Translations under genes and position numbers: made by a program
Notes under the pieces: generated by a model
The model's database searches: none
What the model was told of the DNA's origin: nothing
What the model saw: the letters and a program-made list of their open reading frames with translations, nothing else
Shown here: positions 9,275 to 17,382 of the stretch, in pieces
Layout: every line of letters starts with the position of its first letter
How positions within the stretch are numbered: position 1 is the first letter of the stretch
From: Gammaproteobacteria bacterium
Lineage (GTDB): Bacteria; Pseudomonadota; Gammaproteobacteria; Arenicellales; JAANXG01
Assembly (NCBI GenBank): GCA_024638505.1
Contig: JAHEKE010000023.1
Location: forward strand, 1-48,001
Direction of reading: 5' to 3'
Length of the DNA stretch: 48,001 bases

Positions 9275-10270
9275 CTAGGAGCTTGCCGCAGCGTTCAGCG
9301 TGGGCTCGTCGCGTAGCGTTGCCATGCTGTTTAAAAAGTAGCTCATGAATTGAACGGTCATGGATACTGCAAAAATCACTAAAAATCCTGACATCAGGTA
9401 CTTGACGTACATGCCGAAACCGCTCTGTGAGATCTCGAAACTTAGCAGCGGGCTGTTGAGGCTGCTGCCCCTATCCCACATTCCGGTGGAGAGTATGATC
9501 CAGCACAATGGCAGTCCCAAGAGCAGTGAGCCCACCGCGTTGGCCAATGCTTTTTTGCGCTCGCTGAAGTGCGTATAGAAAACGTCGACGCGCACGTGAC
9601 CGTCATGTACCAGAGTGTAAGCGGCAGCGAACAAAAACAGGGCGGCGTACCAAAAGCGCACCAGATCGCCCATGAAAGCCTGCTCGTAAGAGTACACAAA
9701 GCGCGAAATCACAATCTGAAATTCCGCTAACACGATCAAAAAAGCCAGCCATATAAAACCTAAACTACGCACGAAGTGTGCAATCACAATTGATATGGCA
9801 ATGAGGGGCAGATGCACATAGGCACCGCGAAACTTGGATTTTCCGAGCTCCTGGGTAAGTTCCGTGCCAGCTATTGCTGCAAGTAGGCCTTCAACTCGCA
9901 AGAAGGAGATGACCATGTCCACCAGGCCGATGAGCAAAACGGACCAGAAAGCCGCACGTACTATGTACGCCGCCATGGATGACAAAGCCTCGGCGTCTGC
10001 CCGCAATGGTTTGGCCGGGCTTATGCAAACGTAGGTGACGATAAACACAATTGGGCCGGCATAACTCAGAAACTGGAGCCAGCCTAAGGTGACTTCACCT
10101 CCTTCTAATGAGGCATCCAGCGGACCGAATCCAAACCATTGCTTATGCGCTAAAAAGGTAATGGTACCTGGCCAGTCCAGCCAGAAGGTCAGGTAGTTAT
10201 TGAACAGAAACGCCAGAGTGATAGTGACAATCACATTGGCCAAAATGCGTGACAACATGCCGCCGAACAT
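9275..10270 (-). CDS. dctQ: TRAP transporter small permease (DctQ type), long form
   Basis: Small membrane subunit of the same TRAP transporter, 331 residues against about 160-200 for a typical DctQ. The C-terminal half contains the recognisable DctQ core (FWYAALFLFAAAYTLVHDGHVRVDVFY, then a membrane segment with LLGLPLCWIIL). The N-terminal half adds several hydrophobic segments, consistent with the enlarged subunit found with TakP-like binding proteins. A start at the ATG at 10258 is also possible; neither has a strong ribosome binding site. It lies between dctP and dctM, 10 bases before dctM, and downstream of a strong stem-loop. Confidence 0.85.
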   Translation of the reverse strand: MFGGMLSRILANVIVTITLAFLFNNYLTFWLDWPGTITFLAHKQWFGFGPLDASLEGGEVTLGWLQFLSYAGPIVFIVTYVCISPAKPLRADAEALSSMAAYIVRAAFWSVLLIGLVDMVISFLRVEGLLAAIAGTELTQELGKSKFRGAYVHLPLIAISIVIAHFVRSLGFIWLAFLIVLAEFQIVISRFVYSYEQAFMGDLVRFWYAALFLFAAAYTLVHDGHVRVDVFYTHFSERKKALANAVGSLLLGLPLCWIILSTGMWDRGSSLNSPLLSFEISQSGFGMYVKYLMSGFLVIFAVSMTVQFMSYFLNSMATLRDEPTLNAAASS

Positions 10271-10311
10271 TTGGTTCCATCAAGGGGTCATGGGTAGCTA
10301 AAAAACAATGA

Positions 10312-10337
10312 AAGCGGAGCTGTGCAACGCTCCGCTT
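10312..10337 (-). terminator. Stem-loop between dctP and dctQ (partial terminator or mRNA stabiliser)
   Basis: Perfect 9-base-pair inverted repeat: AAGCGGAGC and GCTCCGCTT separated by an 8-base loop. Read on the minus strand, it is followed a few bases later by a run of six T. It lies between the dctP stop and the dctQ start. Such a structure commonly makes the binding-protein message more abundant than that of the membrane subunits, by partial termination or 3' protection; that role is inference here. Confidence 0.65.
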
Positions 10338-10369
10338 CCTGAGTGAGTTAGTGAGCTACAGGACCTGAG

Positions 10370-11467
10370 TTAAGTAGTAACACCTAAAACCCTGTTGCGC
10401 TGCCGTAGATACTCCTGGTCAGAGATGTTCATCCAGCGGCCGACATTTTTCCGTGTCTGAAGGAAGCTCTCGTGGATACGGTTGGCAAGATCGCTGTGCT
10501 GCCGAACCTCCTCGAAAACCTCTGCCGCGGCTTCACCAAAACTATCATATACATCATCGTTGAACACCTTCAGCTGAACTCCCTGCTCGCTAATTAGCTT
10601 GTCCAGCGAGTCACCGTTCTTCGCGTTGTACTCGGCCATCATAATATCGTTTTCCATGTGTGACGCGGCCTTAATGGTTAACTGATCGGATGTGGACAAG
10701 CCATCCCAAAACTTTTTGTTTATGCCCAGAGACAACATCGATGCGGGTTCGTGCATACCGGGATAATAGTAGAACTTGGCGGCCTCGTAGAACTTCATGT
10801 AGCTGTCGTTCCAGGGGCCTACCCACTCCGTGGCATCAATTGCGCCGGAGACCAGATTTTCATAAATCTGACTGCCCGGCAGGGATACCGGAGACGCACC
10901 CAGTTTGGCCATGACGTCACCCCCTAGGCCCGGGATACGCATTTTCAGCCCTTTAAGATCGTTGGCTGAGTTAATCTCCTTGCGAAACCAGCCGCCCATC
11001 TGCACGCCGGTGTTGCCGCATGGTATGCACTTGAGTCCGAATTCAGCGGCCAGCTCATCCCACAGCTCCTGACCACCGCCCCAGTCAACCCAGGCGTTGA
11101 TTTCACTGAACACAAAACCAAAGGGCACGGCGGTGAAATAGGCCCATCCCGGATGTTTACCTTTCCAGTAATAATCCGCGGCGTGGTACATCTGGGCATT
11201 ACCGGAGGCCACTTCGTCGAACGAATCAAAGGGTTTTACCCGTTCGCCGCCGGCGAAGTACTCAACCTGAATACGCCCGTCGGTCATATCGGACAGCCGC
11301 TGAGCGAAGCGCTGTGCACCGGTACCGAGGCCTGGAAAATCGCGCGGCCAGGTGCTGACCATGGCAATTTCAATACGTTTTTGCGCTATTGCGGGCGCCG
11401 CTATCGAAGTTGCGGCCGCTGCGCCGCCGACGACAGCACCTTTTTTCAAGAAGTCACGTCTTTTCAT
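10370..11467 (-). CDS. TRAP transporter substrate-binding protein, TakP-like (2-oxo acid type)
   Basis: Periplasmic substrate-binding protein of the DctP family, about 365 residues. It opens with MKRRDFLKKG and a hydrophobic stretch ending in APAIAQ, a twin-arginine-like export signal. Numbered from the upstream ATG at 11479, Gln160, Arg181, Glu218 and Trp219 fall at spacings that match the Na+ and carboxylate ligands I recall for TakP (Gln156, Arg177, Glu214, Trp215), so a 2-oxo acid or related monocarboxylate is the likely ligand. I choose the ATG at 11467 because GGGGAG lies four bases before it. First gene of dctPQM-SABATH. Confidence 0.9.
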   Translation of the reverse strand: MKRRDFLKKGAVVGGAAAATSIAAPAIAQKRIEIAMVSTWPRDFPGLGTGAQRFAQRLSDMTDGRIQVEYFAGGERVKPFDSFDEVASGNAQMYHAADYYWKGKHPGWAYFTAVPFGFVFSEINAWVDWGGGQELWDELAAEFGLKCIPCGNTGVQMGGWFRKEINSANDLKGLKMRIPGLGGDVMAKLGASPVSLPGSQIYENLVSGAIDATEWVGPWNDSYMKFYEAAKFYYYPGMHEPASMLSLGINKKFWDGLSTSDQLTIKAASHMENDIMMAEYNAKNGDSLDKLISEQGVQLKVFNDDVYDSFGEAAAEVFEEVRQHSDLANRIHESFLQTRKNVGRWMNISDQEYLRQRNRVLGVTT

Positions 11468-11471
11468 GCTG

Positions 11472-11477
11472 CTCCCC
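11472..11477 (-). promoter_or_regulatory. Ribosome binding site that fixes the dctP start
   Basis: On the minus strand GGGGAG lies four bases before the ATG at 11467. It overlaps the alternative upstream ATG at 11479, which therefore has no site of its own, so the protein probably begins MKRRDF. Confidence 0.65.
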
Positions 11478-11501
11478 ATTTGGTGATTAGAGTAATAGTC
11501 A

Positions 11502-11551
11502 GCAGGGCCTCATTTTCTGTATGCTTCTATCGAGAGTAAAAGGCCCGCTGC
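11502..11551 (-). promoter_or_regulatory. Imperfect stem-loop upstream of the TRAP operon
   Basis: The arms GCAGGGCCT (11502-11510) and AGGCCCGCTGC (11541-11551) pair with one bulge around a 30-base loop. It lies 35-84 bases before the dctP start. It could be a leader-RNA structure or an operator. The rest of the gap between dctP and the next minus-strand gene (11552-11719) shows nothing I can name. Confidence 0.35.
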
Positions 11552-11719
11552 TTGAGAACAGAATATTAGCTTTATTCTTTAGTTCTTTTCTAGCCTATTT
11601 GCGGCTATTCACCGCGCTGGCTGCCGGTGTTGGAGGATTACTGATTGAGGCAGTCGAGGGCACTAGCGCGAGTGCCGCTAAGCGTGAAAAGCTGAAAGCG
11701 TCCCTAATCCAAGCGGACC

Positions 11720-12124
11720 TCAGCTGTAAACCACGCCGGATTCGTCAAAATGGGCGAAATCTGCACACGTGATCGGGTTTTGGGTCTCATCATCGACAAA
11801 GCAGGCAAATCGATACGGATGGTAGACTATTCCTCGGCCCGCCATTCTGCCGAGTTCACGCGGCTCCTCAGGGTGCACAAAATCCACCAGCCGCCCTACC
11901 GCATAGGCATGCACATTACGTCTACCCCTTTCAAGCATGCGCTTTCGGCCGGATTCGCGCACCAGGAATTCGACGCCGCTCAGACGAACCTGTCTGGCTG
12001 AGGCCAGCAGCTTTCCGTCCTGCATAATGTTGTAGCAGCCCAGCTTCCAGTTCTTGAAAACACGCACGGGTTTAGTTTGGTCAATCACTTGTCTTAACAC
12101 ATCAGGGTTTAAAATCGCGCGCAT
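11720..12124 (-). CDS. Hypothetical protein
   Basis: Protein of about 134 residues that I do not recognise. It is soluble-looking, with no signal peptide or membrane segment, and is rich in Arg and aromatic residues (KNWKLGCYNIMQDGKLL, then ESGRKRMLERGRRN, HPEEPRELGRM and a C-terminal FACFVDDETQNP). The mix of ordered-looking strands and codon use resembling its neighbours makes it a credible gene. I use the ATG at 12124; an upstream TTG at 12154 would add ten residues, and neither start has a clear ribosome binding site. It stands alone between the TRAP operon promoter and the aminotransferase gene, on the same strand as both. Confidence 0.6.
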   Translation of the reverse strand: MRAILNPDVLRQVIDQTKPVRVFKNWKLGCYNIMQDGKLLASARQVRLSGVEFLVRESGRKRMLERGRRNVHAYAVGRLVDFVHPEEPRELGRMAGRGIVYHPYRFACFVDDETQNPITCADFAHFDESGVVYS

Positions 12125-12247
12125 TATATGCGGCAGTGCACAAAAATCAAGCAAACTGCGTTGAATTGGCGGTAAAGTCTGGCTGCGTAGCCCGATTGCT
12201 GCACTTGGCAGCGTCGAAGTTGGCTGGTTGACGGCCCCCTCAGATTG

Positions 12248-13411
12248 CTAGGTGAGGGCCCGTACCAAGCAGTCTCTTAGTGCCCAGATGTCGGCTTCAT
12301 CATTGTATAGATGTGGCGTAACCCGCAGCGAGTCACCGCGCAGACTTATCATCACCTGGCGGTCTATCAGGGCCTGCTGTAACGACGCGGGCGGTCCGTC
12401 TGGATAGCGGCTCTGCGGAAAGCGCAAGCCAATGAAGTGGCCCGCACGAAAGTCAGTCGGCATAGTCGACAGCTCGAATTCCTCGGCTAATTTCTCAATC
12501 AGAGCCGTCAGGTTGCTGAGCGTGCTGTAAATGTTGCCAACACCCCAAGACAGCAACTGTTTCAAAGTGGCCGCCGCGGCGGGTGCCAGTATGAAATGCG
12601 CCCGCTCTCCGGCATCGAAGCGCCTTGCCCCTTGCGCGTAATGCGCTTTGAGCTGCGCCAGTTTGGGGAAATCATCACCGTCCTCCATGTTGTGCCCGTT
12701 ATACTCAAGCGGCTCAGCTCCGTGCCATTTGGGCGAAACATACAAATAAGAGAATCCATATGGACCCAGCATCCATTTGTAACCCGCGCACGCAAGAAAA
12801 TCTGGCTTTACCTGAGCGATGTCCAGAGGCATGGCGCCGAGAGACTGGCTGGTATCCAATACCAGGACCGCGTCAACATGGCGGGCGGCCTGCCCAATCC
12901 TGATCAGGTCAAGCCAGCCCCCATCCATCCAGTGATTGTTCGGCACCGCCACGACGGCGGTATTGACGTCAATATCAGCCAGTACGGCCCGCGTCCAATC
13001 TCCATCCTCGGGGCGGCGCACAACGTGCAGTCGACCACCTGTTTGCCTGGCGAGCTCCCGCCAAACATAAACGTTGGATGGGTACTGATCCTCCAGAGTT
13101 ACAATTTTCTGTTCCGGCTCCAATCGAATGTTCTTCGCCGCCGTGGCTATGCCATAACTTGCCGACGGCACGATAGCAATGTCGTTGGCATCAGCATTGA
13201 TCAGCCTTGCGAAGCGCCGGCGGATCTGGTCAAGCGGCTTAAAAAAGTCTGGCGCGGTGATGGTCCAGGGGTGAGACTCCTTCTGCAACCCGCCACAGGC
13301 AGCCTGACGCGCTTCTTTGAGTAACGGCGATATGTAGGCGCAATTCAGGTAATGCACGTCTTTGGGCAGGTCAAAACTTGCGCGCTGGCAGGGGATAGGT
13401 GAGTTAATCAT
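12248..13411 (-). CDS. Class V aminotransferase-fold PLP-dependent enzyme
   Basis: PLP enzyme of the class V aminotransferase group (cysteine desulfurase, isopenicillin-N epimerase and kynureninase relatives), 387 residues, cytoplasmic. The cofactor aspartate is in VLVLDTSQSLGAMPLD (about residues 182-197) and the Schiff-base lysine is Lys212 in ACAGYKWMLGPYG. The opening DLPKDVHYLNCAYISPLL resembles epimerase- or selenocysteine-lyase-like members rather than IscS, and I see no cysteine-loop of the desulfurase type. No isc or suf genes are near. It faces away from nudL, with which it shares a 157-base divergent promoter region. Reaction and substrate are undecided. Confidence 0.85.
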   Translation of the reverse strand: MINSPIPCQRASFDLPKDVHYLNCAYISPLLKEARQAACGGLQKESHPWTITAPDFFKPLDQIRRRFARLINADANDIAIVPSASYGIATAAKNIRLEPEQKIVTLEDQYPSNVYVWRELARQTGGRLHVVRRPEDGDWTRAVLADIDVNTAVVAVPNNHWMDGGWLDLIRIGQAARHVDAVLVLDTSQSLGAMPLDIAQVKPDFLACAGYKWMLGPYGFSYLYVSPKWHGAEPLEYNGHNMEDGDDFPKLAQLKAHYAQGARRFDAGERAHFILAPAAAATLKQLLSWGVGNIYSTLSNLTALIEKLAEEFELSTMPTDFRAGHFIGLRFPQSRYPDGPPASLQQALIDRQVMISLRGDSLRVTPHLYNDEADIWALRDCLVRALT

Positions 13412-13568
13412 CGTGTTCGATCTGGCATGGAATTTACCGCATGGTTTTGTTTACATTTTCCGTTTGATTTTACCGACAAACTGATAAACAGACTTGCTAA
13501 ACTATGACAAATTTCGATTAGGATAACGCTATTGCGATGAATAGACTCAGGCGGTTGATAGAGGACAC

Positions 13569-14228
13569 ATGACACCTGATACAGAGAGATCCAGCTCGGT
13601 ATTTGACTTCAATGACAAACTGCGTCAACAGGTCAAAAGCAGAATAAGCCGGCTGGAGCGCAGCACGTTGCCGACTGACAATCTGCGGCATGCGGCGGTC
13701 GCGGTCGTGCTGCTTGCGGAGGAGCGCAATAATCAAGCCTGTTTTGTGTTAACCCGCCGCTCTGCTTCGTTACCGCACCATCGTGGGCAGTATGCCCTAC
13801 CCGGAGGTCGTATCGAGTCGGACGAAGCTGTGCAGGATGCCGTGCTGCGAGAGGTAGAGGAGGAGATCGGGGTCCGTTTAGGCAAAGAAGCGGTACTGGG
13901 TTGGCTGGACGATTTTGTCACCCGTTCCGGCTTTTGCATCACACCGGTTGTGATCTGGGCAACACAATCCTGCACGATCAGACCCGACCCCGGTGAAGTA
14001 GAGGCTGTATTCAAGGTTCCATTATGGGATTTGAACCGACCCGAGGTCCCCCGGTTGGCACCGATGCAGGGCAGTGTACATCCGGTGCTGTCGGCGCCGC
14101 TGCAAACCCTGGGCCATGCGATCTATGCGCCAACAGCGGCGATTCTGTATCAATTCAAGGAAGTGGGATTACACGGGCGTTCAACGCGCGTCGCTCATTT
14201 TGAACAACCACAATTTGCGTGGTCGTGA
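13569..14228 (+). CDS. nudL: NUDIX hydrolase, CoA pyrophosphatase type (NudL-like)
   Basis: NUDIX pyrophosphatase of 219 residues, probably splitting coenzyme A or acyl-CoA into phosphopantetheine and 3',5'-ADP. The Nudix box spans residues 80-102: Gly80, Glu86, then REVEEEIGV. Just before it, LPHHRGQYALPGG is close to the CoA-pyrophosphatase signature seen in NudL/YeaB proteins. The ATG has GAGGA a few bases upstream. It heads a plus-strand run of four closely spaced genes (GNAT, YbaK-like, hydroxyacid dehydrogenase). Confidence 0.87.
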   Translation: MTPDTERSSSVFDFNDKLRQQVKSRISRLERSTLPTDNLRHAAVAVVLLAEERNNQACFVLTRRSASLPHHRGQYALPGGRIESDEAVQDAVLREVEEEIGVRLGKEAVLGWLDDFVTRSGFCITPVVIWATQSCTIRPDPGEVEAVFKVPLWDLNRPEVPRLAPMQGSVHPVLSAPLQTLGHAIYAPTAAILYQFKEVGLHGRSTRVAHFEQPQFAWS

Positions 14229-14250
14229 ACACAAGCGGCAATTCGAGTTT

Positions 14251-14742
14251 ATGATTGAGCGGGGTGAACTCAATATCCGGGCTGCAGTTGGGGAAGACGT
14301 GCCGGTGATATTGAAGTTTGTAAGGGATCTTGCGCGCTACGAAAGAGCGGAAAATGAAGTAGTCGCCACTGAAGCATCGCTGCATTCATCTTTGTTTGGG
14401 CAAACCCGTCACGCCCATGCCGTCATCGCTGATGTACGACATAAACCGGTAGGTTTTGCCCTCTACTTTTTCAGTTTTTCCACCTGGCTGGGAAAACCGG
14501 GTCTGTATCTAGAAGACCTATACGTAGATCCGCAGCATCGTAACCTGGGTGTAGGCAAATTAGTGCTGAAAACACTCGCGCAAATCGCGCTTGAACACGG
14601 ATGCGGGCGCTTCGAGTGGAGCGTCTTGGACTGGAATGAACCCTCAATTAAGTTCTATGAGAAGCTGGGGGCTGAGGCGCAGTCAGAGTGGGTGAAGTAT
14701 CGCTTGAGCGGTTCCTGCTTGACCATGTTAGCTGAATCATAG
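14251..14742 (+). CDS. GNAT-family N-acetyltransferase
   Basis: Acetyltransferase of the GNAT fold, about 163 residues. The acetyl-CoA motif A reads LYVDPQHRNLGVGKLVLKTLAQIA, a good match to the (Q/R)xxGxG/A pyrophosphate loop, and the motif B tail is VLDWNEPSIKFYEKLGAE, as in the diamine acetyltransferase-like group. I start at the ATG at 14251, 22 bases after nudL ends; the frame stays open upstream, but that part overlaps nudL and is not protein-like for this family. The acceptor substrate is unknown; polyamine or amino-acid acceptors would fit the subgroup. Confidence 0.85.
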   Translation: MIERGELNIRAAVGEDVPVILKFVRDLARYERAENEVVATEASLHSSLFGQTRHAHAVIADVRHKPVGFALYFFSFSTWLGKPGLYLEDLYVDPQHRNLGVGKLVLKTLAQIALEHGCGRFEWSVLDWNEPSIKFYEKLGAEAQSEWVKYRLSGSCLTMLAES

Positions 14743-14751
14743 CGTGTCTGC

Positions 14752-15252
14752 ATGCCTACCGCGCAGGCAGCAGTAAGCGGTGCGCTGGCGGCACTTCCGG
14801 TGCCGGCTAAGGTAATACCCTGTGACCCGAAACGGGCGGATACTGCTGAATTTTGTGCCTACTACGGTTACGCGCTTGAAGATTCTGCTAACACGATTCT
14901 GCTGTCGGCGAAGACCGGTGAAAAAAAGACGATTGCCTGCGTGCTGTTGGCAGACTCACGTCTGGATGTGAATCACGTCGTGCGCAAACGACTAAAATCA
15001 CGTCGTGTGTCATTTACCAGCGCTGAAAAAACACGTGAACTTACTGGCATGGAAATCGGTGGCGTAACTCCTATCGGGCTGCCGCAGTCTATCGCGATCT
15101 GGGTAGATGACCGGGTAATGCGGCGTGAATCGATAATACTAGGTGGCGGCAGCCGGGAGAATAAAATTGTTACGATGCCGCGCATCTTTGATCACCTGCC
15201 CAATGCTGAAATTGTTGTTGGGCTGGCCCAAGTTGTTGCGGCGGAGAAATAA
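14752..15252 (+). CDS. YbaK/ProX-type aminoacyl-tRNA deacylase
   Basis: YbaK/EbsC-fold protein of 166 residues, predicted to hydrolyse mischarged tRNAs in trans (for example Cys- or Ala-tRNA-Pro). The conserved lysine-containing segment HVVRKRLKSRRVSF and the family hallmark GGVTPIGLPQ are both present, followed by the closing GGGSRENKI region. It starts 9 bases after the GNAT gene and ends 2 bases before the dehydrogenase start, so it is in the same operon. Which amino acid it edits cannot be told from the sequence. Confidence 0.85.
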   Translation: MPTAQAAVSGALAALPVPAKVIPCDPKRADTAEFCAYYGYALEDSANTILLSAKTGEKKTIACVLLADSRLDVNHVVRKRLKSRRVSFTSAEKTRELTGMEIGGVTPIGLPQSIAIWVDDRVMRRESIILGGGSRENKIVTMPRIFDHLPNAEIVVGLAQVVAAEK

Positions 15253-15254
15253 AT

Positions 15255-16229
15255 GTGAACGCGCGAAGAAACGTGGTTGTGTTAGGCGCCAAAGGTGTGG
15301 CCGATCTGCCTGGGAGTGAACAGATTGAGAACGAGGTGAACTTAAGATTCGCCAACAGTATAGAGCAGCTGCGCCAGAAACTGCCCGGCAGCGAAATACT
15401 GCTGGGCTGGGATTTTCGGGCGGATGAACTCTCCGCAGCTTGGGATTACGCTACAGACCTGGCTTGGATTCACTGGTGCGGCGCGGGTGTGGATGCCGTG
15501 CTGTTTCCAGGGTTAAAACAGAGTAAGGTGATATTGACTAACGCGCGCGGCGTATTCGATCGGGCTATGGCCGAGTATGTCCTGGGTCTGGTGATTGCAC
15601 TGGCCAAGGGTTTTCCACAGACGTTTTCCGCACAATCGAGCAGAACCTGGTTTTATCGCCTGAGCGAGATGATCGAGGATCGATCAGCGTTGATCGTGGG
15701 TACGGGAAGTATAGGCAGAGCGATTGCTCGTCTGTTGCGCAACGTGAGCATGCGCGTCAGCGGTGTCGGACGAAGCAGGCGTCCTGCAGACGCAGATTTC
15801 GACAGTATTTTCGCTATCGATGAGTTAGATCAGGTGCTTGGCGATTTTGATTTTGTAATCAGTGTTGTTCCCTTGACCGACAAAACGCAGGGTTTGTTTT
15901 CCCAGCGGCAGTTTTCGTTAATGCGATCGTCTGCGCGATTTATCAACGTGGGTAGAGGGGCCTCGGTGCATGAGCCGGCGCTGGTTGATGCGCTGCGACA
16001 GGGTGACATCGCGGGTGCCGCGCTGGACGTGTTTATTTGTGAACCATTACCAGATGACAGTCCGTTGTGGACGACAGATAATCTTATTGTTTCGCCGCAC
16101 ATATCGGGCGACTATATTGGTCATAAAGAAAAACTGGTGGAGCAGTTTATTGATAATCTTCGACGCTACTTGAACGGTGAATCACTGTGCAACGAGGTCG
16201 ACAAGAGCGTCGGGTTTGTTAGATCGTGA
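15255..16229 (+). CDS. D-2-hydroxyacid dehydrogenase (GhrA-like)
   Basis: NAD(P)H-dependent D-isomer-specific 2-hydroxyacid dehydrogenase, 324 residues, likely a glyoxylate/hydroxypyruvate reductase-like enzyme. The Rossmann loop is GTGSIGRAIARLL near residue 150. The catalytic triad is visible as Arg in NVGRGASVHE, Glu in VFICEPLP and His in SPHISGD. The start is GTG at 15255: an ATG two bases earlier is followed immediately by a stop in its own frame. It is the last gene of the nudL run and converges with the MeaB gene. The HISGD ending favours the GhrA subgroup over PGDH or lactate dehydrogenase. Confidence 0.85.
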   Translation: MNARRNVVVLGAKGVADLPGSEQIENEVNLRFANSIEQLRQKLPGSEILLGWDFRADELSAAWDYATDLAWIHWCGAGVDAVLFPGLKQSKVILTNARGVFDRAMAEYVLGLVIALAKGFPQTFSAQSSRTWFYRLSEMIEDRSALIVGTGSIGRAIARLLRNVSMRVSGVGRSRRPADADFDSIFAIDELDQVLGDFDFVISVVPLTDKTQGLFSQRQFSLMRSSARFINVGRGASVHEPALVDALRQGDIAGAALDVFICEPLPDDSPLWTTDNLIVSPHISGDYIGHKEKLVEQFIDNLRRYLNGESLCNEVDKSVGFVRS

Positions 16230-16277
16230 TCTCCTCACAGCTTCGCTTTGTTCCGCCGTGAACCAACGTGATAATAG

Positions 16278-17216
16278 TCATTGCTGTCGGCTCGCATCTT
16301 TGTCGAGCCATATCCGTATTGCTTCATCTACGTTCAACTTGTGCCGCTGGATAGAAGTGCACAGTTGGTCAAGCATTTCGTTGTCCTGGTTAAACAACCG
16401 TTCCTCCAGCGCCCGAGCAATGCCCCGTGCCAGGCGTCTTCTAATCTTTGCATGATCTTCGTATTGTCCCGTGTTGCCAGCCGATTGGGATCGTTTGAGG
16501 ATCTCATCAGCAAGTTTTTCTATGCCCTTGTCTTCGGTGGCGATAGTCGGCACAACGGGTACTTGCCGGGTTGGGTTGCGGCGCAGGTGTTGCGCCATTT
16601 TTAACTGAGGCAACGTGCCGTTGGTGTCGCTTAGGTCTGTCTTGTTGACTACCAGGATATCGGCAATTTCAAGGATGCCGGATTTTATGGCTTGAACCTC
16701 ATCCCCGGTATTGGGCGCGCAGACCACCACACAGATATCGACTAAATCCATGACGTCTACTTCTGCTTGTCCCGTGCCGACCGTTTCCAGCAAAATCATG
16801 TCAAAATTGCTCACCTTTAATACGTCGATTACGCGCGCGATACCAAGCGATAGACCGCCGACACTCCCGCGGGCGGATAAAGACCTGATGTATACCTTGT
16901 CATCGCTTTGATGGCGACTCATACGGCAGCGGTCACCCAACACGGCGCCGCCGCTGAACGGACTGCTGGGATCGATCGCAATTACCGCAACCGACAGTCC
17001 GCGTCGTCGAAATTCCGCAATCAATCCATCTAGCAGCGTTGACTTGCCCGAGCCTGGAGGCCCGGTGAGTCCAGTAACGCACGATTCGCAGATAAATGGT
17101 TTTATCAATTGCAGCAGCTGAGATGCCTGTTCACCGCCGTTTTCTGCAATACTGATGGTGCGGCCCAAAGTACCGCGGTCGCACGCGCGGAGGGCAGTAA
17201 CAATCCTATGCTGCAT
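16278..17216 (-). CDS. meaB: MeaB/ArgK-type G-protein chaperone of a B12-dependent mutase
   Basis: P-loop GTPase of 312 residues that protects and reloads adenosylcobalamin-dependent acyl-CoA mutases. Walker A is GPPGSGKST (residues 52-60), preceded by the typical ITG/VTGL strand; the switch segment VAVIAIDPSSPFSGGAVLGDR and VETVGTGQAEVDVM are diagnostic of MeaB, and the guanine motif is NKTD. It is the third gene of the mutase operon, 166 bases after the large subunit. Its partner here is presumably the adjacent mutase, whose substrate is not methylmalonyl-CoA on residue grounds. Confidence 0.92.
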   Translation of the reverse strand: MQHRIVTALRACDRGTLGRTISIAENGGEQASQLLQLIKPFICESCVTGLTGPPGSGKSTLLDGLIAEFRRRGLSVAVIAIDPSSPFSGGAVLGDRCRMSRHQSDDKVYIRSLSARGSVGGLSLGIARVIDVLKVSNFDMILLETVGTGQAEVDVMDLVDICVVVCAPNTGDEVQAIKSGILEIADILVVNKTDLSDTNGTLPQLKMAQHLRRNPTRQVPVVPTIATEDKGIEKLADEILKRSQSAGNTGQYEDHAKIRRRLARGIARALEERLFNQDNEMLDQLCTSIQRHKLNVDEAIRIWLDKDASRQQ

Positions 17217-17382
17217 GGCTCAATCGGGTGCCGCCGGCAGTGGGATAGTATTTTTCATATTGTCGATTGATTGTCCCTGCTATTTGCTTCATCTTTTGCC
17301 GCAATTTCTGGCTCCCACCATCACAGTTTTTGTCCGCAGCTGAGGTAATGCTCGGGCTGCTCAAGCTCAAGGTGCCCCGCGT

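Noticed and set aside
11521-11772. 83-residue plus-strand frame with a hydrophobic stretch, upstream of the TRAP operon
   Set aside because: No ribosome binding site, overlaps the end of the more protein-like minus-strand gene, and the ATG lies in the loop of the leader stem-loop.
12248-13411. Calling the class V PLP enzyme a cysteine desulfurase (IscS)
   Set aside because: The desulfurase cysteine loop is not visible, and no isc or suf partner is adjacent.
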